Positions 42,913 through 55,462 of a stretch of 64,000 bases of DNA are shown piece by piece. Origin of the DNA: Megalonaias nervosa. Taxonomy: Eukaryota > Mollusca > Bivalvia > Unionida > Unionidae. A program made the translations under genes and the position numbers. The stretch spans positions 1 to 64,000 of the forward strand of contig JAECUM010009675.1 in NCBI GenBank assembly GCA_016617855.1. Direction: 5' to 3'. The notes beneath the pieces were generated by a model. The model worked only from the letters and a program-made list of their open reading frames with translations. It searched no databases and was not told the origin of the DNA. Each line of letters starts with the position of its first letter. The first letter of the stretch is position 1.

Positions 42913-44165
42913 TTAAGTCGCCGCGATTAAGTCGCGGTGTAAAGTTTCGTATTCGTCAGATGTTAATAAATTTTCTGATCTTAGATGATTTAATATATCA
43001 ATAATTTCATTATCAATTTCAACACTAATATTACCAGCTTCTTTTGATGATATCAACAGCATTAATCTGCCTATCATTTCAGCAGTTGATGTAAATATTT
43101 TTACACCGGTTCCAGTTTTTTCTTTTTCACCTGTCTTTAACCTTTTAGAAAGTTCATCATAATCATCAACCAACCGAATTAATTCAGTTTGTCTTTCAAT
43201 AGGATCTTTTATGTCCTTTGAGACAACTTTATCAGCTTTCATACGTATTTCATCTATTTCTTTTGCCTCACTACTCAAACCACTAGCTTGATGACTACGA
43301 TATCTGTTATTTTTTATATTACGAATAGCTTTGATATAAAGATCAGCGATAATCCAGTGTCGGTATTGTTTGATACAGTCGCGGTAGATTTCATTTTCCA
43401 GTTTTACATCGTCTAAATGTTTCTTACTTTCTTCTTTTATTTTTTCTAACCTACTAATATTTTCTTCAGCGTTGTAATCAGTTTTTTTAATATCTCGCAC
43501 TCTCACATTTTTAAAATCGTATTCTTCGTTAAACGATTCATACTCGTAATTTCTTATTTCGTCATTTATACTCTCTAGAGCATCTTTAAAATTTTGCTCT
43601 TCTTCGATATCTATTCCATGTTTTTTTCTAAATGCTTCTTTTCTAGCTTTTTCTTTCTCATACATCTCCTCCAGCATTATTTGACCTTTACTTTTTGGTA
43701 TTTCAAATTTTTTCGTCATCTCGTCTAACATTCTTCCAATCGGACCAACTGATACTCTTTCTGATAATCTTCGTTCAAATTCTAGTGGATTATTCAACAG
43801 CCGAATTAGTTCAGCTTGTCTAGCAGCAGGATCAGGAATATCTCTTACTAGGTCTCTAGCCAATCTTAATCTGTCTTCATAAGATTTTCTAATAATTTTT
43901 AAAGCAGATGCCTCTTGCTGTTCTTTAATTAGCCCAAGTAAACCTTTTTCCAGTAATTTTTAGATTCCTCTTCTGATAGTGGTTTAGTTTCAGGTTGTTT
44001 TCCAAGTAGTGCTTCAGTAACTGGCTTGAGAATTGTAGCTGTTGTTTCTGCAGCAGTTACTTGTCCACGTCGTGCTTGCTGCACATTTTGCTTAAATGCT
44101 GCTTGAGATTGAGCAAGTTTTTTTTAGATCTTCTATATGTTTCTGTACTTTGCTCGTTTATCCAT
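42913..44165 (-). pseudogene. Coiled-coil virion protein of element B
   Basis: A 316-codon helical frame (42913-43863) includes DPAARQAELIRLLNNPLEF, a second related block DPIERQTELIRLVDDYDEL and a hydrophobic IGRLMLLISSKEAG. The N-terminal part to 44165 (QSQAAFKQNVQQARRGQ) is split by frameshifts and stops near 43960 and 44125. The repeated ERQTELIRL-type motif suggests an internal duplication. Confidence 0.65.
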
Positions 44166-44212
44166 AATTATTATATATGAATTTTATAAAATTTTAAGAA
44201 GTGGAAAACACC

Positions 44213-44889
44213 TTACTGCAGATAACTGTCAATACAACAGCGAAACATTTTAGTTGGATCATGTGTAAGTTTATCAAAAAAGAAAAAGTTATACTTATCT
44301 TTTGTAGCTTTATGATATAATTCAATAAATATATCTTTTGTTACGTCACCACATTGCTCGTTTGCAATATTTCTACCGTCAACATTGTCCAGTCCCGGAA
44401 ATAATATAAAACAACCAGTATTTCGCCGAATAAATCTATCAACATTATAAAAACCTTGAGCTAAATAAACAGAATTAAATTTTTTTTTCAAGACAGTGAA
44501 AAATACTATCTTCTTTTGTTCATTTCTACATTGTTTAGCGGAATATCGTCAAAAACTACTATCTTATGTTCATCTGAGTCGAGTTGATTAACTGGAACAA
44601 GATCTTCTGGTTGTTTGATAATAAAAAAATCTTTGCCAGCCTCAAGATCATCACGAAGTTTATTATTATATTTGCTTAGTAGCTCGTACTTATCTTGTTG
44701 TGGATTAATTGTATAAATATAAACTCGATCGTAGTTAAAATTATCACCAAGAAGTAAATTCATAAGCAAACTTGTTTTTCCCGATCCAGTTCGCCCAACA
44801 ATAAGATAATGACAATCTGGAAGTTCATTGTTATGTTTATGTTCCACCAACCGCTCTGTATCAAAATTTAATATCGTCGATTTTGCCAT
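44213..44889 (-). pseudogene. ATP: Packaging ATPase of element B, frameshifted
   Basis: The first 127 codons include Walker A (VGRTGSGKTSLLMN) and Walker B (KIVVFDDIPLNN). A frameshift near 44500 precedes SVYLAQGFYNVDRFIRRN and the C-terminal DKLTHDPTKMFRCCI, whose full end is visible here down to 44213. Confidence 0.9.
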
Positions 44890-44958
44890 TGTTTCTTATA
44901 TAATTTTATGTTATATTAAACTGACTAATGTTGACAATTTTACGTAGGACAATAAATA

Positions 44959-46237
44959 ATGAGCTACCATACAAAATTTGGAACATTGATAGGAGATTCA
45001 TCAGCTGTAAGTACAACTACAACAATAACAGACGGCAAGATTGATTTATCAGGTTACCTGTAAAAATCCGGTGACACAATGACAGGAAACCTGTTTATGT
45101 CAAATCTACCAGCACTAGGTTTAGAAACAGCGTATCCACCAATAAATGTTAATAACACACAAGCTGTCAGTTATGCACAACTAAAATCTGTTGATGACAA
45201 CAAGTTGTTGTTGACAGGAGGAACTTTAAGCGGTGAATTAGATACGTCAGAAAAAAAATTAATAAATTTGGAGACCAGGTATCCACCAGCAAACTTAAAT
45301 TATACACAAGCAGTAAGTTATGCACAGTTGAGGTATGTGGATGATAACAAACTTGATAAAATCGGTGGAACGGTTATAGGTAATATCAACATGTCAGGAA
45401 AAAAAAATTATAAATTTAGAGACTGCATATCCGCCAGAAAACTTGAAACAAACGCAAGCTGTAAGTTATGCTCAGCTAAAATCTGTTGACGACAATAAAG
45501 TTAACAAAGCCGGCGATTCAATGACAGGTAACCTGTTTATGTCAAATTCAAAAATAACTGGATTACCGACAACCTCACCACCAGTTAATGATGCTGATGC
45601 TGTTAGTTATGGTCAGTTGAAAGAAGAACTTGCCCCATACTTTAAAAAATCTGGTGGACCAATGTCAGGCAATATAAATATGAGAAATAATAAAATAACT
45701 ACGACATATGTTCCAGTTAGCCCTAATGACCTGACAAATAAAGCATATGTTGATTGTCTGTCTAGTGGTATAAAACGAACTAAAATCAATGTTGGATATA
45801 TTTCAATGCTTTATAAAGCAACTGACAATCGAGTTGGGTTTGAGGTAAGCGCATCAGCATATTATCCTGGAAATTATCCTTATTACGCTTTCTCTGATAG
45901 ACATGAGTGGACGACTAACGGAGAAGTTGAAAATTTTTGGATTAAAATTAAATGTCCTACTGCAGTTGCTGTTTGGCAATTTCATTTGCGAGGCCGATTA
46001 AACTCTGGTGTTGGCCGAATTTATAATTGGCAATTGGAAGGATCAAATGACGATATCAACTGGACAACATTGTATAGCACAACAGACACTTACATTTCAA
46101 CAACACAATATTTTACGATTCCGGCAGAAAACACTGTTAACAAGTACTTATATTTTCGAGTTAATGTTTTAGCTGCTGAACATCCATTTCCAGGACTGAC
46201 AGTATTTCAAATATATATACTTGATGATCAAATTTAA
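44959..46237 (+). pseudogene. Fibre-like protein with discoidin-like tip, element B
   Basis: Head (MSYHTKFGTLIGDSSAVST), then a TAA at 45061-45063 exactly where A and C have an A8 run. The shaft repeats (GGTLSGELDTSEKKLINLET, VSYAQLRYVDDNKL) are broken again at an A9 run near 45405 and continue to GGPMSGNINMRNNKI and a linker with NDLTNKAYVD. The C-terminal ~150 residues look like an F5/8 type C (discoidin) beta-sandwich: YNWQLEGSNDDINWTTLYS, YFTIPAENTVNKYLYFRVNV and PFPGLTVFQIY. Discoidin domains bind sugars or lipids, so a receptor-binding tip is a fair inference. Confidence 0.85.
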
Positions 46238-46253
46238 TCTAGTGTTATAAAAT

Positions 46254-47564
46254 AATGTCATAACCACCAATTATAACCATTGCAAGAGAATACTATGATA
46301 ATATTTTAAATCCCAACAAAGATGTTGGAGCCGGTAATAAAATAGTAAAATTAATCCAAAGTTTGAAAAAACTTAACATCGAATCATTGAACAATCCAAC
46401 CTTGCCCGTAAATTTTGCTAATTTTGTTCGCGTTGTGCATATGCGAGGACCACAACTGAAAAAAGCAATAGAAAACTTTGATATTATAAGTAGATACTGT
46501 CATCCTGAGGATTGCCTAGAAGAACAAAAACAAGTTGAAATTATATTTTAAAAAAATATTACTCGAGCTTGATTGGTCTGACAGAGATTTGATAATAAAA
46601 TCAGATTTAATAAAAGCCCGAGTTTATAGTGGAAGAACACCAGAAGAAAGACGAATAAACGAAAATCATACTCGTCTTGACAAACTAGTCGAAAATAAAA
46701 AAAATGAGAATGAAAAGAAACAAAAAGTTATATGATAGTTTTTCAAAACGAGGTATATTTAAACATCTCGGTATGTACTACCATGACAAAGAAACCTTGG
46801 TTAAAATCGTTACTATGACGTCAGACGCAGAGGCAATTATTAAAGTGTACGCAAACGCAATTTTGCCAATGATACATAAAAAAGACCAAGAATTTGATCC
46901 GATTATTGTTAATAAGTCTCTAAAGATAATGAAAAGTTTAGACGACTAAATTAGTAATTTTAGTGATGATGAGCGAGAAAAGTTTTTTTTTCCAGAAGTC
47001 GATCAAACAAAGTTGGAAGTAAAGTCTGATTCTTATTATGATATAAGTGAAGAAGATGATCTTCCATTTCCATCAATCCAGTACTCTAGACAATTGTCAC
47101 TACGAAGTTATTACAACGAAATTAAAACAATACTCACAAAACCATATGAAAAATTAATGTTAAAAGTAGCTTCTGCTGTTGGTCTTCTCACAATTGAACT
47201 AGATCAGCTTAAGAAATTAATGCTAGCAAATTTCGTAGTCACATATGCAATTATCAGACAACATTTTGTTCTCAAAAATTTCACGTTAGATCAGTTGAGC
47301 TTAGTTTTAGGGTATATTGAAGAAACAGAAATCGATTACAGTAATTTGGTGAATAAAACAGATTTGTATGAGAGTGAAGTAGGAAATAGTTTTGATTCAT
47401 ACGCTTGGCTAAAGAAACAATATGTACTAACAGATAAACAATATGATGATACTTCGTCAGATGTTTATGATAAATACAGAGAGTTTATAGCTGATCCTAA
47501 AAATAATAAATTCCGCGAGTTTCTCGATTCGATTGTTGGTGCTAGAACTTTTGTCTTTGTATAA
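46254..47564 (+). pseudogene. Orphan gene Y (about 437 codons), several breaks
   Basis: Homologous to 55463-57038 in C. Stop at codon 3 (46260-46262), frameshifts near 46545 and 46705 and a TAA at 46947-46949. Open parts show FVRVVHMRGPQLKKAIENF, FKHLGMYYHDKETLVKIV, an acidic patch (YYDISEEDDLPF) and a helical C-terminal half (KLMLKVASAVGLLTIELDQ). Soluble, helical, no known domain. The C-terminal half is ~98% identical in DNA to C, far above neighbouring genes. It lies just after the fibre tip and may assist it, as phage fibre chaperones do, but that is speculation. Confidence 0.7.
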
Positions 47565-47575
47565 AATATTGTATA

Positions 47576-47900
47576 ATGAAAAAACAAATCATAGATTTCA
47601 ATCACATATCAGAAGAAATTCCAAAACAATATTTTGACGCACTAATGCAATATTACAGATATTATCATAAAAAAAAAAACTTTGGTGCGTGAAAAAATGT
47701 TACAAATACTATAGTTACTTCGAGTAATATCATATTTGCTTGATCAGATACGATCTTACTTACGAGGTGTAAAATATTATAAGGACGATTTAATACGCGA
47801 GTTTCGTATTATTGACAGTATGTTAACAGATATTCTACCAATGAGAGTCAGCAGGTATGAAAAAGATTATCAAAAAAAGTATGTTAATGATAGAGTATGA
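47576..47900 (+). pseudogene. Gene W of element B, internal deletion
   Basis: The start MKKQIIDFNHISEEIPKQ is shared with C. The homologous sequence stops near 47738 and resumes directly with the C-terminal DQIRSYLRG part, so the hydrophobic membrane segment seen in C is deleted. Several frameshifts. The gene begins 12 bp after gene Y ends. Confidence 0.65.
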
Positions 47901-47927
47901 AATTTTGTCTAAACTTTAGAAATAATG

Positions 47928-48275
47928 TTTCACTTACCTTCTTACTCCAGCGAATAAATTCTACGCATAATTGAAGTAGGTAGAGGTCCTGGGCTAGAAA
48001 TCTCCTAGCTAAAAACTGTAAGTCGTTTTGGGATAGTGGTTGGTGGGTCTCCGAGATGGTAATTTATATTTGTTTGGAGGGTCTCCGAGATGGTAATTTA
48101 TATTTGTTTGGAGGTGGGTAAATGTCTTGGATTATATTTGAGGTAGAAATCTCCTAGCTAAAAACTGTAAGTCATTTTGGGATAGGGATTGGAGAGTCTC
48201 CGAGATGGTAATTTATATTTGTTTGGAGGGTGGGGAGATGTCCTTGAGATAGAAGTCTCCATTTCCCTTACTACT
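47928..48275 (-). repeat. Element B right terminal inverted repeat
   Basis: 348 bp, complementary to 31590-31970 but with three rather than four copies of the ~34-bp internal unit. Ends ...CCCTTACTACT at 48275. Confidence 0.93.
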
Positions 48276-48280
48276 AATGG

Positions 48281-51200
48281 GACCTGTCAACCCTATACAG
48301 CTAACACACAACGTTGCTGTAAGGTTGTGATTTGGTTACTTGGGAATATAACGTTCTAGCAATAGTCCTCTGGTTTAACTAATATAAGAAAGGTACAAAT
48401 GGCACACATGTACATTGATCATAACAGCACGTACAATACAACGTTGTGCCAATGTTTTTTTTTTTTTAAACTTTACACTATCAAGAGGAACAATCGGAGT
48501 TTCGTACTTTTTATTTTTATTTGATAAATAATTGACTGAAGGTTACAATTTTTGTGGGAAAATATTTTATTCGTTAACTTTTATTATTACAGATATAATG
48601 TGCGATCGATGACTTTTAAATTTTGTACGAATACACGGACCGAATTTTGTTACTCTTCCTGTACAGGCCAAGTAACATTTGTGGCTGAGATGATTCATTA
48701 TCTACTAATTTTAACCGATTTTAATTAATCTATAATTCACATATTTAGTTGCAGAAAGTAACTTTGTTATTGTGATACAGAGGTTCTTTGTTGGCTGATA
48801 GTTTTATCATATCTGTTGACGCATTCATGCACATGTTAACACCATGCCACGTGGCGGTACAATTTCCAAGAAAAAGAAAATGTGGTCAATCAGCCTACAC
48901 GTTCAATCAATACATAAAATGACAAAGTTTTGGCGTATTTCTGTGATCTATATCAGACTCGAATGAAATAAATTATGTTGATACACTTGTGTGGTTGTGG
49001 TGGGGAACTGGCGAGACTATGTAAAACAGTGAGGATGGTGATGAGTTTACATAATAAAATGCTTAAAGTTAAGGGTTTTTTAATTGCGCATGCGCTTAGC
49101 TCAAGCGTTATCGTTATTGATAAACTATATTGAAAAAATTAAGTATAAAATTAAATTACAACCGAAATTTAAGCAAATTTATGTTTTCACACCCGATATG
49201 CGCAAATGTAAAATAGGAAATGCACATTTAAAGGTTACTAAATTTTAATATCTACAGACGTGAATAGCCATATAATTTTGATATTATTCTTTATATTACT
49301 ATGACGATGATGTTGTTTGAGTGATACTTATGTACATAATAAAATGTTGAAGCTGCAGAATGATAATAATGAAGAGCAATAAGTTTAAAGTAACGATAAA
49401 TTTTAAAGTTGAATTAAAATTAACCTCTTTCCAAAATTATTTTTCTATTTACAATAATGTAAAAGTTGTAAGGGAAGAAACTTAAGAAAAATACAAGAAG
49501 AATATATTGAATTTTTCAGATTGACAATGCAAGTTGGTTGATGCGCTACATGATTTACAAATTACCAATTTTACAAGTACTGTTATTCAATTTACACAGA
49601 TTTTCAGGAATTATTCTCTAATTTCATAAATATTGGATTCGGTTTTGTCTTTTGGGGTGTTGTATTTGCAAAACTGGATGCGTTTCTAAATTGCAAGTAA
49701 AACTTGTCCCTATCCTTATACTAAGATCTACCGAAATTTTAGTACAGACAACTACAATTTACATTCATCTTCTTCTGCTTCTACTTGAAATTTTATTGAA
49801 GTGAATTATCTGGACAAATAAAATCTGCCTTTGTGCATATTGATTTAACTATCCACTTGCTTGAATTGACAAGTGTGTGAAACTCAACATGTAACCTTGT
49901 TTAATGATATTAAGGAAAACTAAGTACAGCGAAGAAAGTTTCATTACACTCGTTAACTTGACTTCTGCATATGTAAACAGTGTTGAGATGACATGATTTT
50001 GTTGAAGCATTTTATTTTTTTTTTTTTTGTTGTTGTTGTTTTTTTTTCACTTTGCAGGAGCCTAAGCAGAACAAGACACAGACAGACTTTGCTGAGGAAC
50101 ATATCGATTCTGATTTTTACTCTTAATAAAATCCGGAAAATCAACATAAAATTAAAGTGACGGTAAAATATCTTTTGAATTATTTGAATTTTTTCATCCC
50201 CATTTGTCTCTTCTTAATAAGTATCCTTACTATTTAATCTTTTCAGATTCTTATTCAGTTTATCTTAACAGTTAAATAAAAATTGTTCACAGTCAGAGTG
50301 CATTTTTATATGTGCGACTTTGAACTAATTTGCATGAGTTCTCTCGCATCACTGCCTTTCAGGTGCGCAAATTTGTACAGTGTCTGCGAGATTTATGCAA
50401 TTACGTGCCCTGTCTTCTTAAATCTACTATTACGGTCAGTTGTCTGGCCGATATAGCTCACAAGTGCTCGACGAGAGCTTAATGTTGAGGAAAAAAAAAC
50501 AACCCAATAATCTGAAAGGAAAAAAATCATACCAAGTGACAAAAATACCTCAGATTACCCCCATGACCCGTTTTGACATAGGACCCTGTCTATCATACTA
50601 TATAAGAGACAAGGTCATTAACTTCCCAATACTTCGTTCCACCCATGACCCTCGATTTCCTTCTTCTATTTCCGTCTTTAAAGGCATATGACCATATTCT
50701 ATGGCTTGTTTAACTCCTGAGATATTTTTCTATTCATCAAGCCATCATTGACTATTCTGCGTTGCACCAAACTGAAGTTACTGGCTCTGAAACGTGCGAA
50801 TTTCGCGAATTTTGCCTGCCGGGACAACGTTACACCCCAACATAAATGTCCAAATATCAAAAATGGGGTGGCAAGGGTCAGAGGAAACTCGGACTATCAG
50901 GAGCTATGTTAAATCACGAGACTATGGGGGGTTGGGGGTTGTGAGGTTATGTTCACAATATTACAGTGTGTTGTGTATCGAATTGTGTCTACTATGTTTT
51001 TAGTAAAGAGCCTTAAACAACGTTGCATTATGTTGTCTTAGCATTTTTACCATAGCATCTCATGATGCCAAGGACACTAGGCCGGGCACGAACCGTTGAA
51101 AGGTTAATACCAGAATAGAAATTCAAGATGGCGGAAATAATACAAATACAAAATTGTGTTGGTATTAGTAACAGCTATGTCTATTGTGATACATATTGTT

Positions 51201-54200
51201 GGCTGGATTTTTATCTACCTTAGTTTGTCATGGTATGGAGGTGTGCCTACCTGATTTTTGATATGATTTTCAGTAGCAAGCTGTTGAGTTCAGGAGTTAA
51301 TGGAATTTTCCTTTAGAAATTTTGGCTTGTACAACAAACAGTTGCAATGTAGGTCAAGTGAAGTGGGTATTTGTATATATAGAGATTTGGTAAACAATTA
51401 ATCATCCCTATTTATCAGCAGGGTGTTCAGATATAATTTGAGACGAATTATTTATTTAAATTCCTCATTGGAATTATTAAAGTGGTAATTGACTTTTAGG
51501 ACTTGTAAGCTCTGTAAGATGTGAAGTGCATTAATTTAAAATACTTATCTCTATATAAAACTGTTCTATGCCATTTTCAGAAAGCTCAAATAGTTGCTTG
51601 ATATTTAACACTTGTATGGGAAGAGATTTATGTTAAAATAGAAATGGTATACATATAATGCAATTTGCAAGAGTTTATAGCTTTAAATAAAATGTCTGAT
51701 GAAGTTTAATCAGGAGTTTTGGAGAAATGCGTCTCAGAGGCAAAGAAACTCAGAAATCGCTATTTATCCGTTTTCCCGATTAACCAGTTGGATGTATAAT
51801 TCGATGAAATTTCATCAATTAGACAATACTATTAGTAACCATCATTAAAACGTTTAAAAACAAAAATTCTTGCAGTTGAAGTACTTGTAATTTTGGAAAA
51901 CACAGTCCATATATCTATTTATCATATATAATGTGCCATTTCGGAAACCAGATAGCTTTTATGCTTCGTAGGCAGCAATGTTTCTGAAAAGTAATTTGAG
52001 AAAAGAAGATCAAAATCTACCTTTGATATTTGGAGCTCATTTCCCATGTGATTAGAACGTGTTCTTTTCATAGTTAACTTCGTTCTCAAATTTTTGTTAA
52101 TTGTTGATCGGGTGAATGTATTGCTATAGGTAGATCGATCAATGTTTTGGGTGACAATGTGGTTTGGTTTCGTAGCATGCATGTGCTTGTTTACGTGAAC
52201 GACATTAGACTGTGATACTACTATACATGAATGATGCAATTATTGCAATATATTTTATGGAAGTGAACTAGAACTATTTTGAATATTACATTGAAAGTCA
52301 AACCGATGTACTTCTGGTCTACTACAGCTTCATCTTTTACCACTGGCATATGATAGAGAAACTTAATACTTAAAAAAATGTCCCAAAAATCATCACATCG
52401 ATATTTTTTCTTGCTCAAATTTCTTATATAACTGATACCTATTTACCCTAAAAGTGTAAAGAATATGAAATGATCGACTCCTTGCTGGCCTAAAATTAAA
52501 ATAAGCAGCCAATGCTTCTTATATGGAAATTATTTATGTTAATGACAAATAACGAGCACTAATATTGCCTAACCATGAAAATCGACAGTCCACGTAACAC
52601 TTACTGAGCTGTTTAACTTTCAGTGTTGCATTCTTTATCTCCATGCCACTGAAAGCAAAATCGATCTCATGGATGTCTAATTAATATTGTTATATATTTG
52701 TTTGAGATGTATCTTCTGCACTCGAAAGTGTTTTTTATTGGTGTCTGCAGTTTCAGCTCACAATATAGTTTGGACAATCAGAAATGTGGAAACTTCAGTT
52801 ATTTCCATTAGAGAGCCACATTGGCAGTCAGTGGCGAGATGTATCGTTTGTTGGAAACTGTTTCTTTTTCAAGGTATGCAAGGATCGAGGATTTTATCTT
52901 TGAACTAATACCTCACATAACATTTTTGCATTCTTTATATCAAGAACTTTACAGTTTAATGTTGAATCTAATAGACCATTAAAGGAGAGGGGAGGGGGGA
53001 AATATTACGTGAAATAATCAGTTATGAACTTACTGGTATGTTGATCACCTGAGATCATGACCAGGCTCAAAAGTAAAGACCGAAACTGGCAGGCTCATTC
53101 TCAAGCATCAAAATATAGGCCTTTGCATGCTCCCCCATTACATGCATCATTATCATCATGCCTTTGTTCGCCAAGTATTTTGCGTTTAACCATGGTCAAC
53201 AGAGATAACACAGCTAGCATAATTAACGCCCATTATTTTGTGAGGTTTTTACTTCCTACAATAGATATCGTTGCCTTTGCATCTTTACCTGACATTTTGA
53301 AGAGATGCACACATTGATTGAAGTGCAGACTGTGTCTGTATCGTTATTTATGGCAACCACTTACTTTAGGCAGACTAGGTCCGTATCGTTATTTATAGCA
53401 ACCACTTACTTTAGGCACTCCAAAGTGTGCCGATTTAAACTTGTATGTATCTGTCACGTCTGAAATATTCGAATGTGATAAGAGAATAAGCTTAAGACAG
53501 AGTGTACATGAGAAACAAGGTATGTAAAAGCGAAAACTATAACTATCTAAAAAACCGTTGTACCGGAGGTCTGTACATGCATCTCTCTTACCGTTTGCAC
53601 ATATTTCATTACGAAAAAGAAATAAAGAAAGAAAAAGAAGAAATTGCGAGTAAAGGTCACTATATATAATTTACTCAATCAATTGTCCGGTCTTTAGTTT
53701 CATTTACTTGAGAAAAGAGCTCGTAAATATGGATGCGTTCCACAGTTTTCACAAAATTTCAGTTACTTCCATGATTGTATTTAATATGCGATGAAAGGTT
53801 TCAATGCTGTGACCTTTATCATCTTTTACAAATAATAAAAAATTCACTTTCTACTCGATTGTTTTATAATATTTTAAGTCAGAAGTAGTTTGTTCCTGAT
53901 TTAATAAAGTTTATGAACCAGCAAAAATGTTCGAAAAGCAGTGTGTTTGCCTTATCACTTATCGCTGACTTGGCGAACACAGTTTTCAAGATTCTACACG
54001 CATAATAAAACACTTCACATGGAGATGGGAGGTTTAAAAATAACGGATCTACCTAAATTATTTACATTCCGTGATATTTTTCGGCAAAAGAAGCTAGAAA
54101 TGTTAGCTATTTATATCCAAAAAATGTAACAGATGAGGAAAATATGTAAATATCCCACAACCTGTTTCTCTATGGCAATGATTTCCTAACACTGGAGTTT

Positions 54201-54477
54201 GACGTTTCATCCATTAATTAAATGACGTAGAAACAAAACTAAATGCTGATATCTACACCATAAAAAAGGATTAATTCTGATATTTGGATTTTGTTCGTAA
54301 CTTAAGTTTATTAGAAATACTGATATTTTGCTTCTTGTCAGTGTAAACAAACGCGGCGTCAATTTGCTTGCAATTTATTTTACCCATGATTCCTGCGAAT
54401 TGTAGGAAAGTAATGACACTAGCCAGAGCTAAATTAATATTATTAGTTTGTTAAAATTCATACCAGCGATCATCACA
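48281..54477. other. Host-type spacer between elements B and C
   Basis: About 6.2 kb, AT-rich. Small open frames (50440-50691, 51922-52239, 52687-52908, 53057-53317) have no recognisable domain, repeats of Lys/Ser or no homology to the elements. There are a T run near 50010-50050, a purine-rich tract near 53610-53640 and a tandem duplication at 53325. I see no gene, RNA or element end before 54483. Confidence 0.55.
53325..53416. repeat. 45-bp tandem duplication
   Basis: Two units starting GCAGACT at 53325 and 53370, sharing CGTATCGTTATTTAT-like and GCAACCACTTACTTTAG. Confidence 0.85.
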
Positions 54478-54482
54478 ATACA

Positions 54483-54600
54483 AGTAGTAAATGAATATGA
54501 GGATGCTGTCTCAAAACACCCACCCACCTCCAAATTTTGAATATGATGATGCTGTCTCAGAAACACCCACCCCCTCCCAAATTTTGGAGAGGTTGAAAGA
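54483..54600 (+). repeat. Probable terminal inverted repeat of element C
   Basis: Begins AGTAGTAAATG and holds a duplicated ~45-bp unit (GATGCTGTCTCAAAACACCC / GATGCTGTCTCAGAAACACC). Its style matches the other element ends. The partner end is outside the window. Confidence 0.65.
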
Positions 54601-54652
54601 GGTTCCCGAACCTTAGATTTATTTCTATTTAAACAATAAAATATTTTATAAG

Positions 54653-54948
54653 ATGGGATATCAAACAACGTCAGTACGACATGTTGGATTTGATCTGACA
54701 AACAAATTTTGTAAGAGTTTAATTCAATCAAATCAGCCTCAAGCTATACTGGTATAAAATCTAAAATAATAAGCGATTGTATTAAAAAAGTTGGTTACCA
54801 TATATCACTAAAATATGGGTCAGTGTGGTTATTCGCGATTCAAAATGACGAACGAATAAGAGGTTGGGCAGATGATCTAATGATATTTATTAACAATATA
54901 GTTGACGCACTTTTTGATAACGATATTTCTAAAGCTGTACAAAATTAA
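54653..54948 (+). pseudogene. Orphan gene Z of element C, frameshifted
   Basis: RHVGFDLTNKFCKSL in the first frame, then a frame change near 54760, after which KIISDCIKKVGYHISLKYG and GWADDLMIFINNIVDAL follow to the stop at 54948. Here the A run that breaks the A copy is one base shorter and in frame, so the two copies are broken in different places, evidence of a once-functional gene. Convergent with W; stops overlap. Confidence 0.65.
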
Positions 54949-55451
54949 ATATCTACTACTGTTGTAACCCATATTTTATGATAATCTTTTTCATATCTGC
55001 TGACTCTCATTGGCAGAATATCTGTTAACATACTGTCAATAATACGAAACTCACGTATCAAATCGTCCATATCATATTTTACACCTCGCAAATAAGATCG
55101 TATTTGATCAAGTAATTTTTTGTAAGTTATACTTGCTGTTTCACAAGAATTTTTTTTTTTTGTTTCAAGTTTAGGTTCAATTTTTTTTACAAGTGTGAAA
55201 GAGAGACACCGACACCACATATTATTAACAAAAACGGATTTAATAATGCTCCACTTGAGATTATTCCAGAGCTAGTCATTAACAATGGTAAATATGATAT
55301 TACTCGAAGTATTCTACGGTAGTATTTATAACATTCTTTTACACATCATAGGTTTTTATGATAAAATTTATAATATTGTACTAATGCGTCAACATCTTGT
55401 TTTTGGAATTTCTTCTGATATGTGATTGAAATCGATGATTTGTTTTTTCAT
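54945..55451 (-). pseudogene. Gene W, membrane protein, frameshifted
   Basis: The most complete copy. The start MKKQIIDFNHISEEIPK (55451) is followed by breaks near 55398 and 55340, then a long hydrophobic segment (LPLLMTSSGIISSGALLNPF and LLIICGVGVSL, about 55230-55300), probably one or two membrane spans. A Lys-rich stretch with an A run follows, then the helical C-terminal domain SITYKKLLDQIRSYLRGVKY...PMRVSRYEKDYHKIW (54945-55160). The C-terminal domain is what A has attached to its fibre. No family recognised. Confidence 0.65.
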
Positions 55452-55462
55452 TATACAATATT

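Larger units (their letters stand above)
31590..48275 (+). mobile_element. Polinton/Maverick element B, both ends present
   Basis: 16,686 bp between inverted repeats starting AGTAGTAAGGGAAATGG, flanked by AATGA (31585-31589) and AATGG (48276-48280), an imperfect 5-bp target duplication. Same orientation and gene order as A through the ATPase; the fibre end adds a discoidin-like tip, orphan Y and a decayed gene W, and lacks gene Z. Nearly every gene is broken, more than in A, so B looks older or more relaxed. Confidence 0.95.

Noticed and set aside
12643..48275. A and B as one segmental duplication or assembly duplicate
   Set aside because: Their terminal repeats, flanks and target duplications differ and coding identity is clearly below that of a recent copy.
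50440..50691. Possible host gene or tRNA-like piece (GATATAGCTCACAAGTGC)
   Set aside because: No full tRNA fold or box B could be found and the open frame has no recognisable domain.
51922..52418. Two minus-strand open frames of 105 and 65 codons
   Set aside because: Low complexity, no domain, no homologue within the window and no supporting signals.
53941..54129. 62-codon frame with a short reverse-transcriptase-like look (LSLTWRTQF)
   Set aside because: Too short, with no conserved RT motif before or after it.
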